Shown here: one piece after another, positions 1 to 10,145 of the stretch
How positions within the stretch are numbered: position 1 is the first letter of the stretch
Layout of the letters: each line of letters opens with the position of its first letter
From: Kosakonia pseudosacchari
GTDB lineage: Bacteria > Pseudomonadota > Gammaproteobacteria > Enterobacterales > Enterobacteriaceae
Reading direction: 5' to 3'
Assembly: GCF_900184035.1 (NCBI RefSeq)
Contig: NZ_FXWP01000022.1
Location: forward strand, 141,783-205,782
DNA length: 64,000 nt
Notes under the pieces: generated by a model
Seen by the model: only the letters and a program-made list of their open reading frames with translations
The model's database searches: none
What the model was told of the DNA's origin: nothing
Program-made: the position numbers and the translations under genes

Positions 1-781
1 GTGGTGGATATTGCTGCTGGCGGCTGGTACGGAGCTGTGGTGGTTCGTCGATGGGCTGGCATGGGGGAATGAACCCTGGCAGACCGGGCTGCCAATGGCC
101 GCAGGTGGTGTGGTCATTGCGTTGGTGCTGGCGGCCATTCGCCGCCAGTTCTGGCCGTGGCGCATCTGGCCTGCGCTGTATGGCGCGTTGGGGCTGCTGC
201 CGCTGGTTCCTGTGCTGCTGTGTTTGCTGGTGTACGCTAATCTGGGCGACGGGGTGGTGATGGGCATGCCGTATCTGCCGGTCATTAACCCGCTGGAAGA
301 GGGCGCGGCGTTTGCGCTGATCGGCGTCTGGCTGTACAGCCGTTTTGCCGAAGCGCACTACCCGGCGGTTGCGCCGCAACTCTGGCGCGCGCGTCCGTGG
401 GTGATGGCGGCGCTTGGTTTCTGGTGGCTAAACGGCGCGTTACTGCGCCTGCTGGCTTACTACGGCGATGTGGCCTGGGAGAGTGAAAGCCTGTGGCAGT
501 CGCGATTGATCCAGACCAGTTTTGCGCTGTTCTGGATGTTGATCGCGCTGGTGGTGATGATCCGCGCCACACGTCAGCATGCGCGTCAGCAGTGGTTGTG
601 CGGCAGTGTGTTGCTGGGCGTGGTGCTGCTTAAATTAATGCTGGTAGACAGCGCGGGCGGCGGTGGGCTTTCGCGTGCAATTGCTTTTATTGGCGTGGCG
701 GTTTTGGTGCTGATTGTGGGGTACTTTTCACCCCTGCCGCCAAAAGCCGTGCGGGAAGAGGATAAGGGAGAAGAGCAATGA
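1..781 (+). CDS. DUF2339 membrane protein, C-terminal part only
   Basis: An open frame runs in from the left edge (first full codon at base 2) and ends in TGA at 779-781, giving about 259 residues of a longer protein. It is very hydrophobic, with roughly seven membrane helices separated by short Arg-rich loops. It ends in a charged tail. The next gene starts inside its stop codon (ATGA overlap), so the two are translationally coupled. Large polytopic DUF2339 proteins are often encoded directly before DUF3999 proteins in enterobacteria and pseudomonads, which is the main reason for the name. The function is unknown; a role at the cell envelope is only inferred. The start lies outside the window. 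Confidence 0.7.
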   Translation, partial: WWILLLAAGTELWWFVDGLAWGNEPWQTGLPMAAGGVVIALVLAAIRRQFWPWRIWPALYGALGLLPLVPVLLCLLVYANLGDGVVMGMPYLPVINPLEEGAAFALIGVWLYSRFAEAHYPAVAPQLWRARPWVMAALGFWWLNGALLRLLAYYGDVAWESESLWQSRLIQTSFALFWMLIALVVMIRATRQHARQQWLCGSVLLGVVLLKLMLVDSAGGGGLSRAIAFIGVAVLVLIVGYFSPLPPKAVREEDKGEEQ

Positions 782-2157
782 AAAAGTGGCATGGATTACT
801 ACTGGCCGCACTGATGACAACCGCAAGCGTGGCGACAGGCAGTGACGCTGTTGCGGATTCACCGCCGGATTACGCGTTTGGCGTGACACTCGATCTACCG
901 CAACCGGCATCCTGGTATCGTGTCGATCTGCCACAGGATACTTACGCGCAGAGCGCCTGGCCGGATCTGCGCGACGTGCGGGTGTTTAACCACGATGGTG
1001 AGCGTGTGCCGTTTACGCTGGAAACGCAGCGTGCCACAGCGCGTGAGCCTGAACCCATTGCGCTGCGCGTGTTCCCGCTGGATACATCGCCGGTGGACAC
1101 CGGTACAGAGGGGCAACATGTGGTGCGTTTGCACTCCTCGTCCGGCGTCGATATTCGTATTGAAGGCGAGCCTGACGAAGTGGTCGGGCAGAGCTATTTG
1201 CTGGCGTTCCCGGAAAATACGCCGGAAAGCTTTAATCTCGCGCAGCTGAAGCTGGCCTGGTCAGAACCTGTAAAAAACTGGCGTGGCAAAGTGACGCTCT
1301 TTTTCAGCAGCGATATGCGCAACTGGACAACGTTGCAGCAAGACATACCGGTGATGGAGCTGGCGAGCGGCAGCGATCGGCTGAAGCTTGATCAGATTAA
1401 CCTCGATCAACCGATGCCTGCCGATGGCGTACGTTACTTGCTGATGGTGTTTGATAACCCGACTCTGCCTGTGACGATTACGCAGGTCACCGCGCGGCCA
1501 GGCAGTGAGCCAACGCCGCTGGAACAGGTGGAGATGACAGGCCACGAACAACGGATTTCCCCGACCGAAGCACAGTATCAATGGGCGCAACCGCAGCCAT
1601 TAAGCGCACTGTCGGTAAGGCTTGCGCAAGAGGGCGTGTTGCCGGTGGCGATTGACTGGCGCAGCAGCGCCAGTGATGAGTGGAAACCATTAAGTAAAAC
1701 GGTGCTGTGGGCGCTTAATGGGCGTGTTTCCGCGCCGCTCAACCTGCCAGGAGATGTTGTGCAGGCGGTGCGCATCACCACGCTTGATGCCCGTTTCCCC
1801 GAAGCATTGCCACAGGTGACCGGCAGCCGCGACCGACAATCGCTGGTCTTTAATGCGCAGGGCAAGGGGCCGTTCATGCTGGCGTGGGGTAACCGGGCAG
1901 CGGCGCCTGCTGCGGTGACAATGGACGGATTGATCCCGGAAGCGCTGCGTAAACAGCTCGATCTTACGGCGATACCGGAAGTGCTGGTGCAGGATCGTGT
2001 GGCACTTGGCGGCGAGGAACGGTTAACGGCGACATCACCGGCAGAGCGACAGCAGACGTGGAAAACAGTGCTGGTGTGGGGTGTCTTACTGTTGGGGGTA
2101 GCGGTGCTGGTATGGATGGCGCTGCGTATCTGGCGTGAAGTGAAAACAGGCAAATAA
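778..2157 (+). CDS. DUF3999 family envelope protein
   Basis: The protein has 459 residues. A likely signal peptide covers residues 1-27 (Lys-Lys start, hydrophobic core, Ala-Asp-Ser region). A long, mostly beta-rich periplasmic part follows, with one membrane helix at about 429-451 and a short basic cytoplasmic tail. This layout fits the DUF3999 family. Its ATG overlaps the stop of the DUF2339 gene by four bases, so both are probably made together and may form a complex. No catalytic motif was recognised. A two-gene DUF2339-DUF3999 unit with one polytopic and one periplasmic-anchored partner would fit an envelope or polysaccharide-related task, but nothing in the sequence proves it. Confidence 0.75.
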   Translation: MKKWHGLLLAALMTTASVATGSDAVADSPPDYAFGVTLDLPQPASWYRVDLPQDTYAQSAWPDLRDVRVFNHDGERVPFTLETQRATAREPEPIALRVFPLDTSPVDTGTEGQHVVRLHSSSGVDIRIEGEPDEVVGQSYLLAFPENTPESFNLAQLKLAWSEPVKNWRGKVTLFFSSDMRNWTTLQQDIPVMELASGSDRLKLDQINLDQPMPADGVRYLLMVFDNPTLPVTITQVTARPGSEPTPLEQVEMTGHEQRISPTEAQYQWAQPQPLSALSVRLAQEGVLPVAIDWRSSASDEWKPLSKTVLWALNGRVSAPLNLPGDVVQAVRITTLDARFPEALPQVTGSRDRQSLVFNAQGKGPFMLAWGNRAAAPAAVTMDGLIPEALRKQLDLTAIPEVLVQDRVALGGEERLTATSPAERQQTWKTVLVWGVLLLGVAVLVWMALRIWREVKTGK

Positions 2158-2321
2158 CGATCCGTTTTTTCAGCGGGCGACATTGAATTGCCCCTGAACG
2201 GTGCGCGGAACCTGGCAAGCCGCGGCGGCTCGTAGTGTTAGTTCGTCATCTAAAAACAATGCGGCCGATCCAGACTTGTTGATGACGACGCATACTGATG
2301 TTGGTTTGAATTAGCCATAAA

Positions 2322-2344
2322 AAAGGCCCGCAGTGCGGGCCTTT
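2322..2344 (-). terminator. intrinsic terminator of the peroxiredoxin gene
   Basis: A perfect ten-base stem (AAAGGCCCGC / GCGGGCCTTT) with a three-base loop lies about 15 bases past the peroxiredoxin stop. The A-run at 2319-2324 gives a U-tract in the minus-strand transcript. It may also stop transcription arriving from the DUF3999 gene. Confidence 0.8.
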
Positions 2345-2358
2345 ATCAATGCAGCCAA

Positions 2359-2961
2359 TTACAGGCTGGAGACGTTTTCGCTCAGGTATTTTGCCACGCC
2401 GTCCGGAGAGGCGTTCATCCCTTCTTTGCCTTTTTCCCACTGCGCCGGGCACACTTCGCCGTGCTCTTCGTGGAACTGCAGCGCGTCAACCATGCGCAGC
2501 ATTTCATCGATGTTACGGCCCAGCGGCAGGTCATTGACGACCTGGTGGCGCACGATGCCGTTTTTGTCGATCAGGAAAGAACCACGCAGGGCAACGCCCG
2601 CGTCCGGGTGCTCGATACCGTAAGCCTGCTGAATTTCACGTTTGATATCAGCGACCATCGCGTATTTCACCGCGCCGATGCCGCCTTTCTCAACCGGCGT
2701 GTTACGCCATGCGTTGTGAACAAACTCAGAGTCAAAAGAGACACCAACCACTTCCACACCGCGGCTTTTGAACTCTTCGTAACGTTTGTCGAACGCGATC
2801 AGTTCAGACGGGCAAACGAAGGTGAAGTCCATCGGCCAGAAGAACAGCACGGTCGCTTTACCGTTGGTGTGCTGTTTGAAGTTGAAGTTTTCAACAATTT
2901 CACCGCTGCCCAGAACGGCTGCGGCAGTAAAATCCGGTGCCTGACGAGTAACCAGTACCAT
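2359..2961 (-). CDS. typical 2-Cys peroxiredoxin (AhpC/TSA family)
   Basis: Thiol peroxidase of 200 residues that reduces hydrogen peroxide and organic hydroperoxides in the cytoplasm. The peroxidatic Cys50 lies in TFVCPSE, with the PxxxTxxC context (P43, T47). The resolving Cys171 lies in EVCPAQW near the C-terminus, which makes it a typical two-cysteine enzyme. A GGIG motif near residue 93 and a C-terminal YL segment resemble the motifs of over-oxidation-sensitive peroxiredoxins. It is a different protein from the 187-residue AhpC that pairs with AhpF, and no reductase gene is adjacent; thioredoxin is the likely electron donor. The gene stands alone, with its own terminator and an OxyR-like motif about 100 bases upstream. 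Confidence 0.9.
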   Translation of the reverse strand: MVLVTRQAPDFTAAAVLGSGEIVENFNFKQHTNGKATVLFFWPMDFTFVCPSELIAFDKRYEEFKSRGVEVVGVSFDSEFVHNAWRNTPVEKGGIGAVKYAMVADIKREIQQAYGIEHPDAGVALRGSFLIDKNGIVRHQVVNDLPLGRNIDEMLRMVDALQFHEEHGEVCPAQWEKGKEGMNASPDGVAKYLSENVSSL

Positions 2962-3046
2962 ATGTACTCCTGTGATTTACAAGGTTAATAGAACGCAACG
3001 CGGGCCAGTATAGGGAGAGGGGTAGGGTAGCTCAAAGCGCCATTGA

Positions 3047-3072
3047 CAATCGCTGGTATAGGTTTTATCTAT
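3047..3072 (-). promoter_or_regulatory. OxyR-type binding motif upstream of the peroxiredoxin
   Basis: Bases 3058-3072 read ATAG-N7-CTAT with the T and A at the preferred inner positions, so this half matches the OxyR consensus fully and is palindromic. Seven bases further away, CAAT at 3047-3050 matches CTAT in three of four positions. The motif is about 97-111 bases before the peroxiredoxin start. Peroxide induction is inferred; binding is untested. Confidence 0.45.
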
Positions 3073-3129
3073 CGATTGTTTCTGCAATAACGCTTTCCAA
3101 CATAGCGCAACGCGCCGTCAGTGCAAGAA

Positions 3130-3711
3130 TTAAAGCTGCTGATCTTTGGCCTGCGCCATCATACGCGGATAGAACTCCCAGAATTGCGACTCAAGCGCGG
3201 CGTAGTTGGCGTCCAGATCCTGCCAGGAGTCACGCAGTGCGTCCAGTCGCGGGCGACGGTTGGCCATGCCATTAAGCACATTCTGGATAAAGGCCATCTC
3301 GCGGTAGCGCTCCAGCCAGCGCTCAGACCAAAGGTAATTGTTCAAATTAATAAATCGTGGTGGAGAGTCGGGCAGGATGGTCGCCACCTGCGCATGGGCA
3401 TAGTGAACAAAATCATTCAGCGGGAAATCCGGCGAGATTTGCGCCCAGTGTCGCGAAAGGAAATGATCCCACATCACATCCAGCGTAATCGGCGCGACCC
3501 TCCGGGTTTGCGGGCGGAACCACTCGCGGGCGGTTTTCACTTCCGGCAAGTTGTCGGTCATCACATCAATACGGCGATGCATATGAATTCCTTCGACAAT
3601 ATCCGCCGGATAGAGACTTTCCGGGTTGCCGCGAACAAAATCCGCCAGCAGGTTGCCGGACAATGAGCTTTCGGCAAGATGGGCTAAGTGCAGGTGTGCT
3701 AAAAAATTCAT
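3130..3711 (-). CDS. acpH: acyl carrier protein phosphodiesterase
   Basis: AcpH removes the 4'-phosphopantetheine arm from holo-ACP, giving apo-ACP. The 193-residue protein starts [10 protein letters not shown], the hallmark N-terminus of the AcpH/YajB family, and carries the conserved His and Asp residues of that HD-like fold (GIHMHRRID near residue 41, a [10 protein letters not shown] segment near 78). The length equals that of the E. coli protein. It is encoded divergently from queA, as in E. coli K-12. The intergenic space to queA is only about 90 bases, so the two promoters must lie back to back. Confidence 0.93.
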   Translation of the reverse strand: MNFLAHLHLAHLAESSLSGNLLADFVRGNPESLYPADIVEGIHMHRRIDVMTDNLPEVKTAREWFRPQTRRVAPITLDVMWDHFLSRHWAQISPDFPLNDFVHYAHAQVATILPDSPPRFINLNNYLWSERWLERYREMAFIQNVLNGMANRRPRLDALRDSWQDLDANYAALESQFWEFYPRMMAQAKDQQL

Positions 3712-3803
3712 GCTTATTGTTTGTCCAAAAGCGGCTAACGGTTGCAGCGAAGGGGCGTGAGCACTAGACTACCCGCCTCTTAAATATGTATCGAGTTAGT
3801 GTC

Positions 3804-4874
3804 ATGCGCGTTGCCGATTTTTCCTTTGAATTGCCTGAATCCCTGATTGCCCACTATCCGCAGCCTGAGCGCAGCAGTTGCCGCTTACTGTCGCTGGATG
3901 GCCCAACAGGCGCGCTGACGCACGGTACTTTCACCGATTTGCTCGACAAGCTCAACCCCGGCGATCTACTGGTGTTCAATAACACCCGCGTGATCCCGGC
4001 GCGCCTGTTCGGCCGTAAAGCCAGCGGCGGCAAGATTGAAGTGCTGGTTGAGCGTATGCTCGACGATAAACGTATTCTGGCACATATTCGCGCTTCCAAA
4101 GCGCCAAAGCCGGGCGCGGAACTGCTACTGGGCGACGCGGAAGATATTCAGGCGACGATGGTGGCGCGCCACGATGCGTTGTTTGAAGTGGAATTCCACG
4201 ACGAACGCCCGGTGCTGGATATTCTTAACGCAATCGGCCATATGCCGCTGCCGCCCTATATTGACCGCCCGGATGAAGACGCGGACCGCGAGCTTTACCA
4301 GACCGTCTACAGCCAGAAGCCTGGCGCGGTTGCCGCGCCGACGGCGGGCCTGCATTTTGATGAGCCACTGCTTGAGCGTCTGCGTAATAAAAGCATCGAG
4401 ATGGCGTTTGTGACGCTGCATGTGGGGGCGGGAACTTTCCAGCCGGTGCGCGTAGACAGCATTGAAGACCACATTATGCATTCCGAATACGCCGAAGTGC
4501 CGCAGGAGGTTGTTGACGCGGTACTGGCGGCAAAAGCGCGCGGCAACCGGGTTGTCGCCGTAGGTACCACGTCTGTGCGTTCGTTGGAAAGCGCCGCGCA
4601 GGCAGCCAAAAAAGATCTCATTGAGCCGTTTTTCGGTGATACGCAAATTTTCATTTATCCGGGTTATCAGTACCGGGTGATTGATGCGCTGGTCACCAAC
4701 TTCCACCTGCCGGAATCGACGCTGATCATGCTGGTTTCTGCCTTCGCCGGATACCAGCACACCATGAATGCGTACCGCGCCGCAGTTGCGGAGAAATATC
4801 GCTTTTTTAGTTACGGGGATGCGATGTTTATCACGTACAATCCGCAAGCCATTTTTGAACGCGTCGGGGAATAG
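3804..4874 (+). CDS. queA: S-adenosylmethionine:tRNA ribosyltransferase-isomerase
   Basis: QueA transfers and isomerises the ribosyl part of SAM onto preQ1 in tRNA, giving epoxyqueuosine. An upstream in-frame ATG exists at 3786, but the start at 3804 gives [12 protein letters not shown], the conserved family N-terminus, and exactly the usual 356 residues. The family segments [18 protein letters not shown] and GAGTFQPVR are intact. It is the first gene of the queA-tgt-yajC-secD-secF series, all on this strand with short gaps, as in E. coli. It acts after Tgt in the queuosine pathway, so the pair is functionally linked; queC, an early step of the same pathway, lies 50 kb away in this window. 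Confidence 0.97.
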   Translation: MRVADFSFELPESLIAHYPQPERSSCRLLSLDGPTGALTHGTFTDLLDKLNPGDLLVFNNTRVIPARLFGRKASGGKIEVLVERMLDDKRILAHIRASKAPKPGAELLLGDAEDIQATMVARHDALFEVEFHDERPVLDILNAIGHMPLPPYIDRPDEDADRELYQTVYSQKPGAVAAPTAGLHFDEPLLERLRNKSIEMAFVTLHVGAGTFQPVRVDSIEDHIMHSEYAEVPQEVVDAVLAAKARGNRVVAVGTTSVRSLESAAQAAKKDLIEPFFGDTQIFIYPGYQYRVIDALVTNFHLPESTLIMLVSAFAGYQHTMNAYRAAVAEKYRFFSYGDAMFITYNPQAIFERVGE

Positions 4875-6053
<1,179 letters not shown>

Positions 6054-6074
6054 TTTAATAATGAGGGAATTTGA

Positions 6075-6407
6075 ATGAGCTTTTTTATTTCTGATGCGGT
6101 AGCAGCAGCAGGCGCACCGGCAGCCCAAAGCCAGTGGACGTTGATTCCGATGCTGGTGGTGTTCGGTCTGATTTTTTACTTCATGATCCTGCGCCCGCAA
6201 CAAAAACGCACGAAAGAGCATAAAAAGCTGATGGACTCCATCGCCAAAGGTGATGAAGTGCTGACCAACGGTGGTCTGATCGGCCGCGTGACCAAAGTAG
6301 CAGACACTGGCTACATTGCAATCGCCCTGAACGACACCACCGAAGTGGTAATCAAACGTGACTTCGTAGCTGCCGTTCTGCCGAAAGGCACGATGAAGGC
6401 GCTGTAA
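6075..6407 (+). CDS. yajC: SecDF-YajC complex subunit YajC
   Basis: Small inner-membrane protein of 110 residues with one membrane helix at about 22-42 (LVVFGLIFYFMILRP) followed by a basic, cytoplasmic SH3-like domain (QQKRTKEHKK onward). It associates with SecD and SecF and with the SecYEG channel and modulates protein export. The gene sits 21 bases after tgt and 27 before secD, the standard enterobacterial arrangement. Sequence and length match E. coli YajC closely, with a few extra Ala residues near the N-terminus. Confidence 0.96.
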   Translation: MSFFISDAVAAAGAPAAQSQWTLIPMLVVFGLIFYFMILRPQQKRTKEHKKLMDSIAKGDEVLTNGGLIGRVTKVADTGYIAIALNDTTEVVIKRDFVAAVLPKGTMKAL

Positions 6408-6434
6408 TCTATTGTTTTCCCAAAGGGAACTGCC

Positions 6435-8282
6435 GTGTTAAACCGTTATCCTTTGTGGAAGTACATTATGCTGGTCGTCGTTATTATCGTCGGCCTGCTT
6501 TACGCACTTCCCAACCTGTATGGTGAGGATCCGGCTGTTCAGATCACTGGCGTGCGCGGCGTCGCCGCCAGTGAGCAAACGCTGATCCAGGTCCAGAACG
6601 ATCTACAAAAAGAAAAAATCAACGCGAAGTCTGTGGCACTGGAAGAGGGCGCGATTCTTGCTCGCTTCGATTCTACTGATACGCAGCTGCGCGCCCGCGA
6701 AGTGCTGGTTAGCGCGTTAGGCGATCAGTACGTTGTCGCGCTTAACCTTGCTCCGGCAACACCACGCTGGTTGACCGCCATTAAAGCTGAACCGATGAAA
6801 CTCGGTCTTGATCTGCGCGGCGGTGTGCACTTCCTGATGGAAGTGGATATGCAAACAGCGCTCAGTAAACTGCAGGAACAAAACATGGACAGCCTGCGCA
6901 GCGATCTGCGCGATAAAGGCATTCCTTACACCACAGTGCGTAAGGAAGATAACTATGGCCTGAGCATTCAGTTCCGCGACAGCGCGGCGCGCGATCAGGC
7001 GAATGCTTACCTGACAGCCCGCCACCGCGATCTTGTTATCTCCAATCAGGGCGACAACGTACTGCGCGCCGTGATGAGCGATGCGCGTCTGAGCGAAGCC
7101 CGCGAATATGCTGTTCAGCAGAACATCAATATCCTGCGTAACCGTGTAAACCAACTGGGCGTGGCTGAGCCGCTGGTACAACGCCAGGGCGCTGATCGTA
7201 TCGTGGTTGAGCTGCCGGGTATTCAGGATACGGCGCGTGCGAAAGAGATTCTGGGCGCTACCGCGACGCTGGAATTCCGCCTCGTTAACAGCAGTGTGGA
7301 TGCTTCCGCCGCCGCTGCTGGCCGCGTACCGGGTGACTCCGAAGTGAAACAGACACGCGAAGGTCAGCCCGTTGTGCTGTACAAACGCGTGATCCTGACC
7401 GGTGACCATATCACTGATTCCACTTCCAGCCAGGATGAGTACAACCAACCGCAGGTGAACATTTCGCTGGATAGTGCGGGTGGCAACATCATGTCTAACT
7501 TCACCAAGGACAATATCGGTAAGCCGATGGCGACCTTGTTTGTGGAGTACAAAGACAGCGGTAAAAAAGATGCCAACGGACGTGCGGTGCTGGTGAAACA
7601 GGAAGAGGTGATTAACATTGCCAACATCCAGTCTCGCCTGGGGAATAGCTTCCGTATTACCGGTATCAGCAACCCGAACGAAGCGCGTCAGCTTTCTTTG
7701 CTGCTGCGTGCTGGTGCGCTGATTGCGCCGATTCAGATTGTTGAAGAACGTACTATCGGCCCAACACTCGGTTCGCAGAACATCACCCAGGGCCTGGAAG
7801 CATGTCTGGCAGGTCTGGTGGTTTCCATTATCTTTATGATCTTCTTCTATAAGAAGTTTGGTCTGATTGCCACGTCTGCGCTGATTGCCAACCTGGTGTT
7901 AATTGTCGGCATTATGTCGTTGTTGCCTGGCGCAACGCTGACAATGCCGGGGATTGCCGGGATCGTGCTTACCCTTGCGGTCGCGGTGGACGCCAACGTT
8001 CTGATAAACGAGCGTATTAAAGAAGAGCTTAGCAATGGCCGTTCGGTGCAGCAGGCAATTCACGAAGGTTATCAGGGCGCGTTTTCGTCCATTTTCGATG
8101 CGAACGTCACCACGTTGATCAAAGTACTTATTCTTTACGCAGTAGGTACTGGTTCAATTAAAGGGTTTGCGATCACCACCGGTATCGGTGTGGCGACCTC
8201 TATGTTCACCGCCATTGTCGGCACCCGTGCCATCGTCAACCTGTTGTACGGCGGCAAACGCATTAACAAGCTGTCTATCTGA
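6435..8282 (+). CDS. secD: protein translocase subunit SecD
   Basis: SecD forms, with SecF, an RND-type machine that uses the proton gradient to pull exported proteins out on the periplasmic side. The 615-residue protein begins at a GTG codon and has one N-terminal helix, a large periplasmic region holding the conserved [11 protein letters not shown] motif, and five C-terminal helices including the [15 protein letters not shown] segment of the proton path. The length is identical to E. coli SecD. The next gene, secF, starts ten bases after the stop. Confidence 0.97.
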   Translation: MLNRYPLWKYIMLVVVIIVGLLYALPNLYGEDPAVQITGVRGVAASEQTLIQVQNDLQKEKINAKSVALEEGAILARFDSTDTQLRAREVLVSALGDQYVVALNLAPATPRWLTAIKAEPMKLGLDLRGGVHFLMEVDMQTALSKLQEQNMDSLRSDLRDKGIPYTTVRKEDNYGLSIQFRDSAARDQANAYLTARHRDLVISNQGDNVLRAVMSDARLSEAREYAVQQNINILRNRVNQLGVAEPLVQRQGADRIVVELPGIQDTARAKEILGATATLEFRLVNSSVDASAAAAGRVPGDSEVKQTREGQPVVLYKRVILTGDHITDSTSSQDEYNQPQVNISLDSAGGNIMSNFTKDNIGKPMATLFVEYKDSGKKDANGRAVLVKQEEVINIANIQSRLGNSFRITGISNPNEARQLSLLLRAGALIAPIQIVEERTIGPTLGSQNITQGLEACLAGLVVSIIFMIFFYKKFGLIATSALIANLVLIVGIMSLLPGATLTMPGIAGIVLTLAVAVDANVLINERIKEELSNGRSVQQAIHEGYQGAFSSIFDANVTTLIKVLILYAVGTGSIKGFAITTGIGVATSMFTAIVGTRAIVNLLYGGKRINKLSI

Positions 8283-8292
8283 GGAGTGCGTT

Positions 8293-9264
8293 GTGGCACA
8301 GGATTATACTGTTGAACAATTGAACCACGGCCGTAAAGTCTGGGACTTTATGCGCTGGGACAACTGGGCTTTTATCATTTCCGGCGGGCTGCTGATCCTC
8401 TCCATCGTTGTGATGGGCGTTCGCGGCTTTAACTGGGGCCTGGATTTTACCGGTGGTACGGTTATCGAAATCTCGCTGGAAAAACCAGCGGATATGGATT
8501 TGATGCGTGACGCGCTGGAGAAAGCGGGCTTCCAGGAGCCGCTGTTGCAAAACTTCGGTAGCAGCCGCGACATCATGGTACGTATGCCGCCTGCTCAGGG
8601 CGAAACCGGTGGTCAGGTGCTGGGCAGCAAAGTCGTTAGCGTGATTAACGAAGCGACCAGCCAGAACGCAGCCGTGAAACGTATTGAGTTTGTCGGTCCG
8701 AGCGTGGGCGCTGATCTGGCGCAGACGGGTGGGATGGCGCTGCTGGTTGCGTTGATTAGCATTCTGGTTTATGTCGGTTTCCGCTTCGAGTGGCGTCTGG
8801 CGGCGGGCGTGGTTATCGCGCTGGCGCACGACGTTATTATCACGATGGGCGTACTCTCGCTGTTCCAGATTGAGATTGACCTGACCATTGTAGCGTCGCT
8901 GATGTCGGTAATTGGTTACTCGCTTAACGACAGCATCGTGGTATCTGACCGTATTCGTGAGAACTTCCGCAAGATCCGCCGCGGTACGCCATACGAGATC
9001 TTTAACATCTCTCTGACGCAAACATTGCACCGTACGTTGATCACGTCCGGTACGACGTTAGTCGTGATTTTGATGCTTTATCTCTTTGGCGGCGCGATGC
9101 TGAAGGGCTTCTCGCTGACCATGCTTATCGGTGTTTCCATCGGTACGGCTTCGTCTATCTATGTCGCGTCTGCTCTGGCGCTGAAAATGGGGATGAAGCG
9201 CGAGCATTTACTGCAGCAGAAGGTGGAAAAAGAAGGGGCGGACCAACCGTCTATTCTGCCGTAA
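8293..9264 (+). CDS. secF: protein translocase subunit SecF
   Basis: SecF partners SecD in driving late steps of Sec-dependent export. The best start is the GTG at 8293, with GGAG upstream, giving [13 protein letters not shown] and 323 residues, the same as E. coli. An open frame extends further upstream into secD but lacks family similarity. The sequence has six predicted helices, the [11 protein letters not shown] motif after the first helix, and the conserved [15 protein letters not shown] segment. It ends the queA-secF series, with an intrinsic terminator about 20 bases downstream. Confidence 0.97.
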   Translation: MAQDYTVEQLNHGRKVWDFMRWDNWAFIISGGLLILSIVVMGVRGFNWGLDFTGGTVIEISLEKPADMDLMRDALEKAGFQEPLLQNFGSSRDIMVRMPPAQGETGGQVLGSKVVSVINEATSQNAAVKRIEFVGPSVGADLAQTGGMALLVALISILVYVGFRFEWRLAAGVVIALAHDVIITMGVLSLFQIEIDLTIVASLMSVIGYSLNDSIVVSDRIRENFRKIRRGTPYEIFNISLTQTLHRTLITSGTTLVVILMLYLFGGAMLKGFSLTMLIGVSIGTASSIYVASALALKMGMKREHLLQQKVEKEGADQPSILP

Positions 9265-9283
9265 CCATTCGTTGTACAGAACA

Positions 9284-9311
9284 AACCGCAGCCACGTGCT
9301 GCGGTTTTTTT
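9284..9311 (+). terminator. intrinsic terminator after secF
   Basis: The stem AACCGCAGC / GCTGCGGTT with a five-base loop is followed by seven Ts. It closes the queA-tgt-yajC-secDF transcript and marks the left border of the accessory region. Confidence 0.85.
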
Positions 9312-9496
9312 ATCTATAGTATTTTTTCTATTTATAATAAAAGCACGTTTATTTATTAATCATATCAATTCCGCTTTATTATTTTTATAAAATGCGAGCC
9401 TCTTTCCTTTATTAAATATTCATTCTGCATTGCCATTTTTTTTTGTTAAAGTGCGGGAACTCGTAATGATATGGTTGTGACCAGAGATCTGTAAGC

Positions 9497-10129
9497 GTGT
9501 TGAAACCGAAAAAAGTGTTGATTGCTGATGATCACCCTATTTATTTGATGGGGATGCGAGCGTTGCTCGCACCACTTTCCGCGCAATACCTCATCATTGA
9601 TGAAGCCATGACCACCGATGAAGTCGTGGCGAAGCTGGAGCAACACGCAATCGATATTCTGATAACCGATCTCAGCATGCCCGGAGAGCGGTACAACGAT
9701 GGTCTGGCGCTCATTCAATTATTAAAAAGGCGCTGGCCAGATTTACTGATAATCGTTGTTTCTATGATCAATAATCCCGGTATTCAACATTCATTACTCC
9801 GCCTCGGAGTACACGCGGTATTAAATAAAGCCAGTTTGTCGACAAGACTATTACAGACATTGCAAGCGCTCACCTGGCCTGCTATTTCCCCGAAAACAAA
9901 CACGCTGCAAGAAGAGGCTGCAGCGCAACTCGAAGTGAAGCTGACGCCAAAAGAGAATGAGGTGCTGCGCCTGTTACTGCGCGGTATGACGGTGAACGAT
10001 ATCAGTACCCGGCTTAGCAGGACGAAACAAACCGTCAGCGCACAGAAAAAAAGTGCCATGCGTAAATTGGGTGTCACCTCCGAGTACGAGCTCTATCAAT
10101 ACCTGCAACAAATTGGATTAACAAGTTAA
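9497..10129 (+). CDS. RcsB-like LuxR/NarL-family response regulator
   Basis: A 210-residue transcription factor. The receiver domain (about 5-125) has all key residues: acidic Asp11/Asp12, phospho-acceptor Asp58 in LITDLSMPG and Lys111. The C-terminal LuxR-type helix-turn-helix (about 147-205) reads much like RcsB, including the QKKSAMRKLGV segment. It starts at a GTG at 9497; the Shine-Dalgarno is weak, and a TTG follows directly. It is the first gene of a three-gene set with an Hpt protein and a hybrid kinase, so it is probably the final phosphate acceptor of that relay. The target genes are unknown. The upstream DNA is unusually AT-rich, which suggests acquisition or H-NS control. Confidence 0.9.
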   Translation: MLKPKKVLIADDHPIYLMGMRALLAPLSAQYLIIDEAMTTDEVVAKLEQHAIDILITDLSMPGERYNDGLALIQLLKRRWPDLLIIVVSMINNPGIQHSLLRLGVHAVLNKASLSTRLLQTLQALTWPAISPKTNTLQEEAAAQLEVKLTPKENEVLRLLLRGMTVNDISTRLSRTKQTVSAQKKSAMRKLGVTSEYELYQYLQQIGLTS

Positions 10130-10145
10130 TGACATGGAGTTGGTT

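Noticed and set aside
3786..3803. Earlier start of queA
   Set aside because: The six extra residues are not conserved; [12 protein letters not shown] is the family N-terminus.
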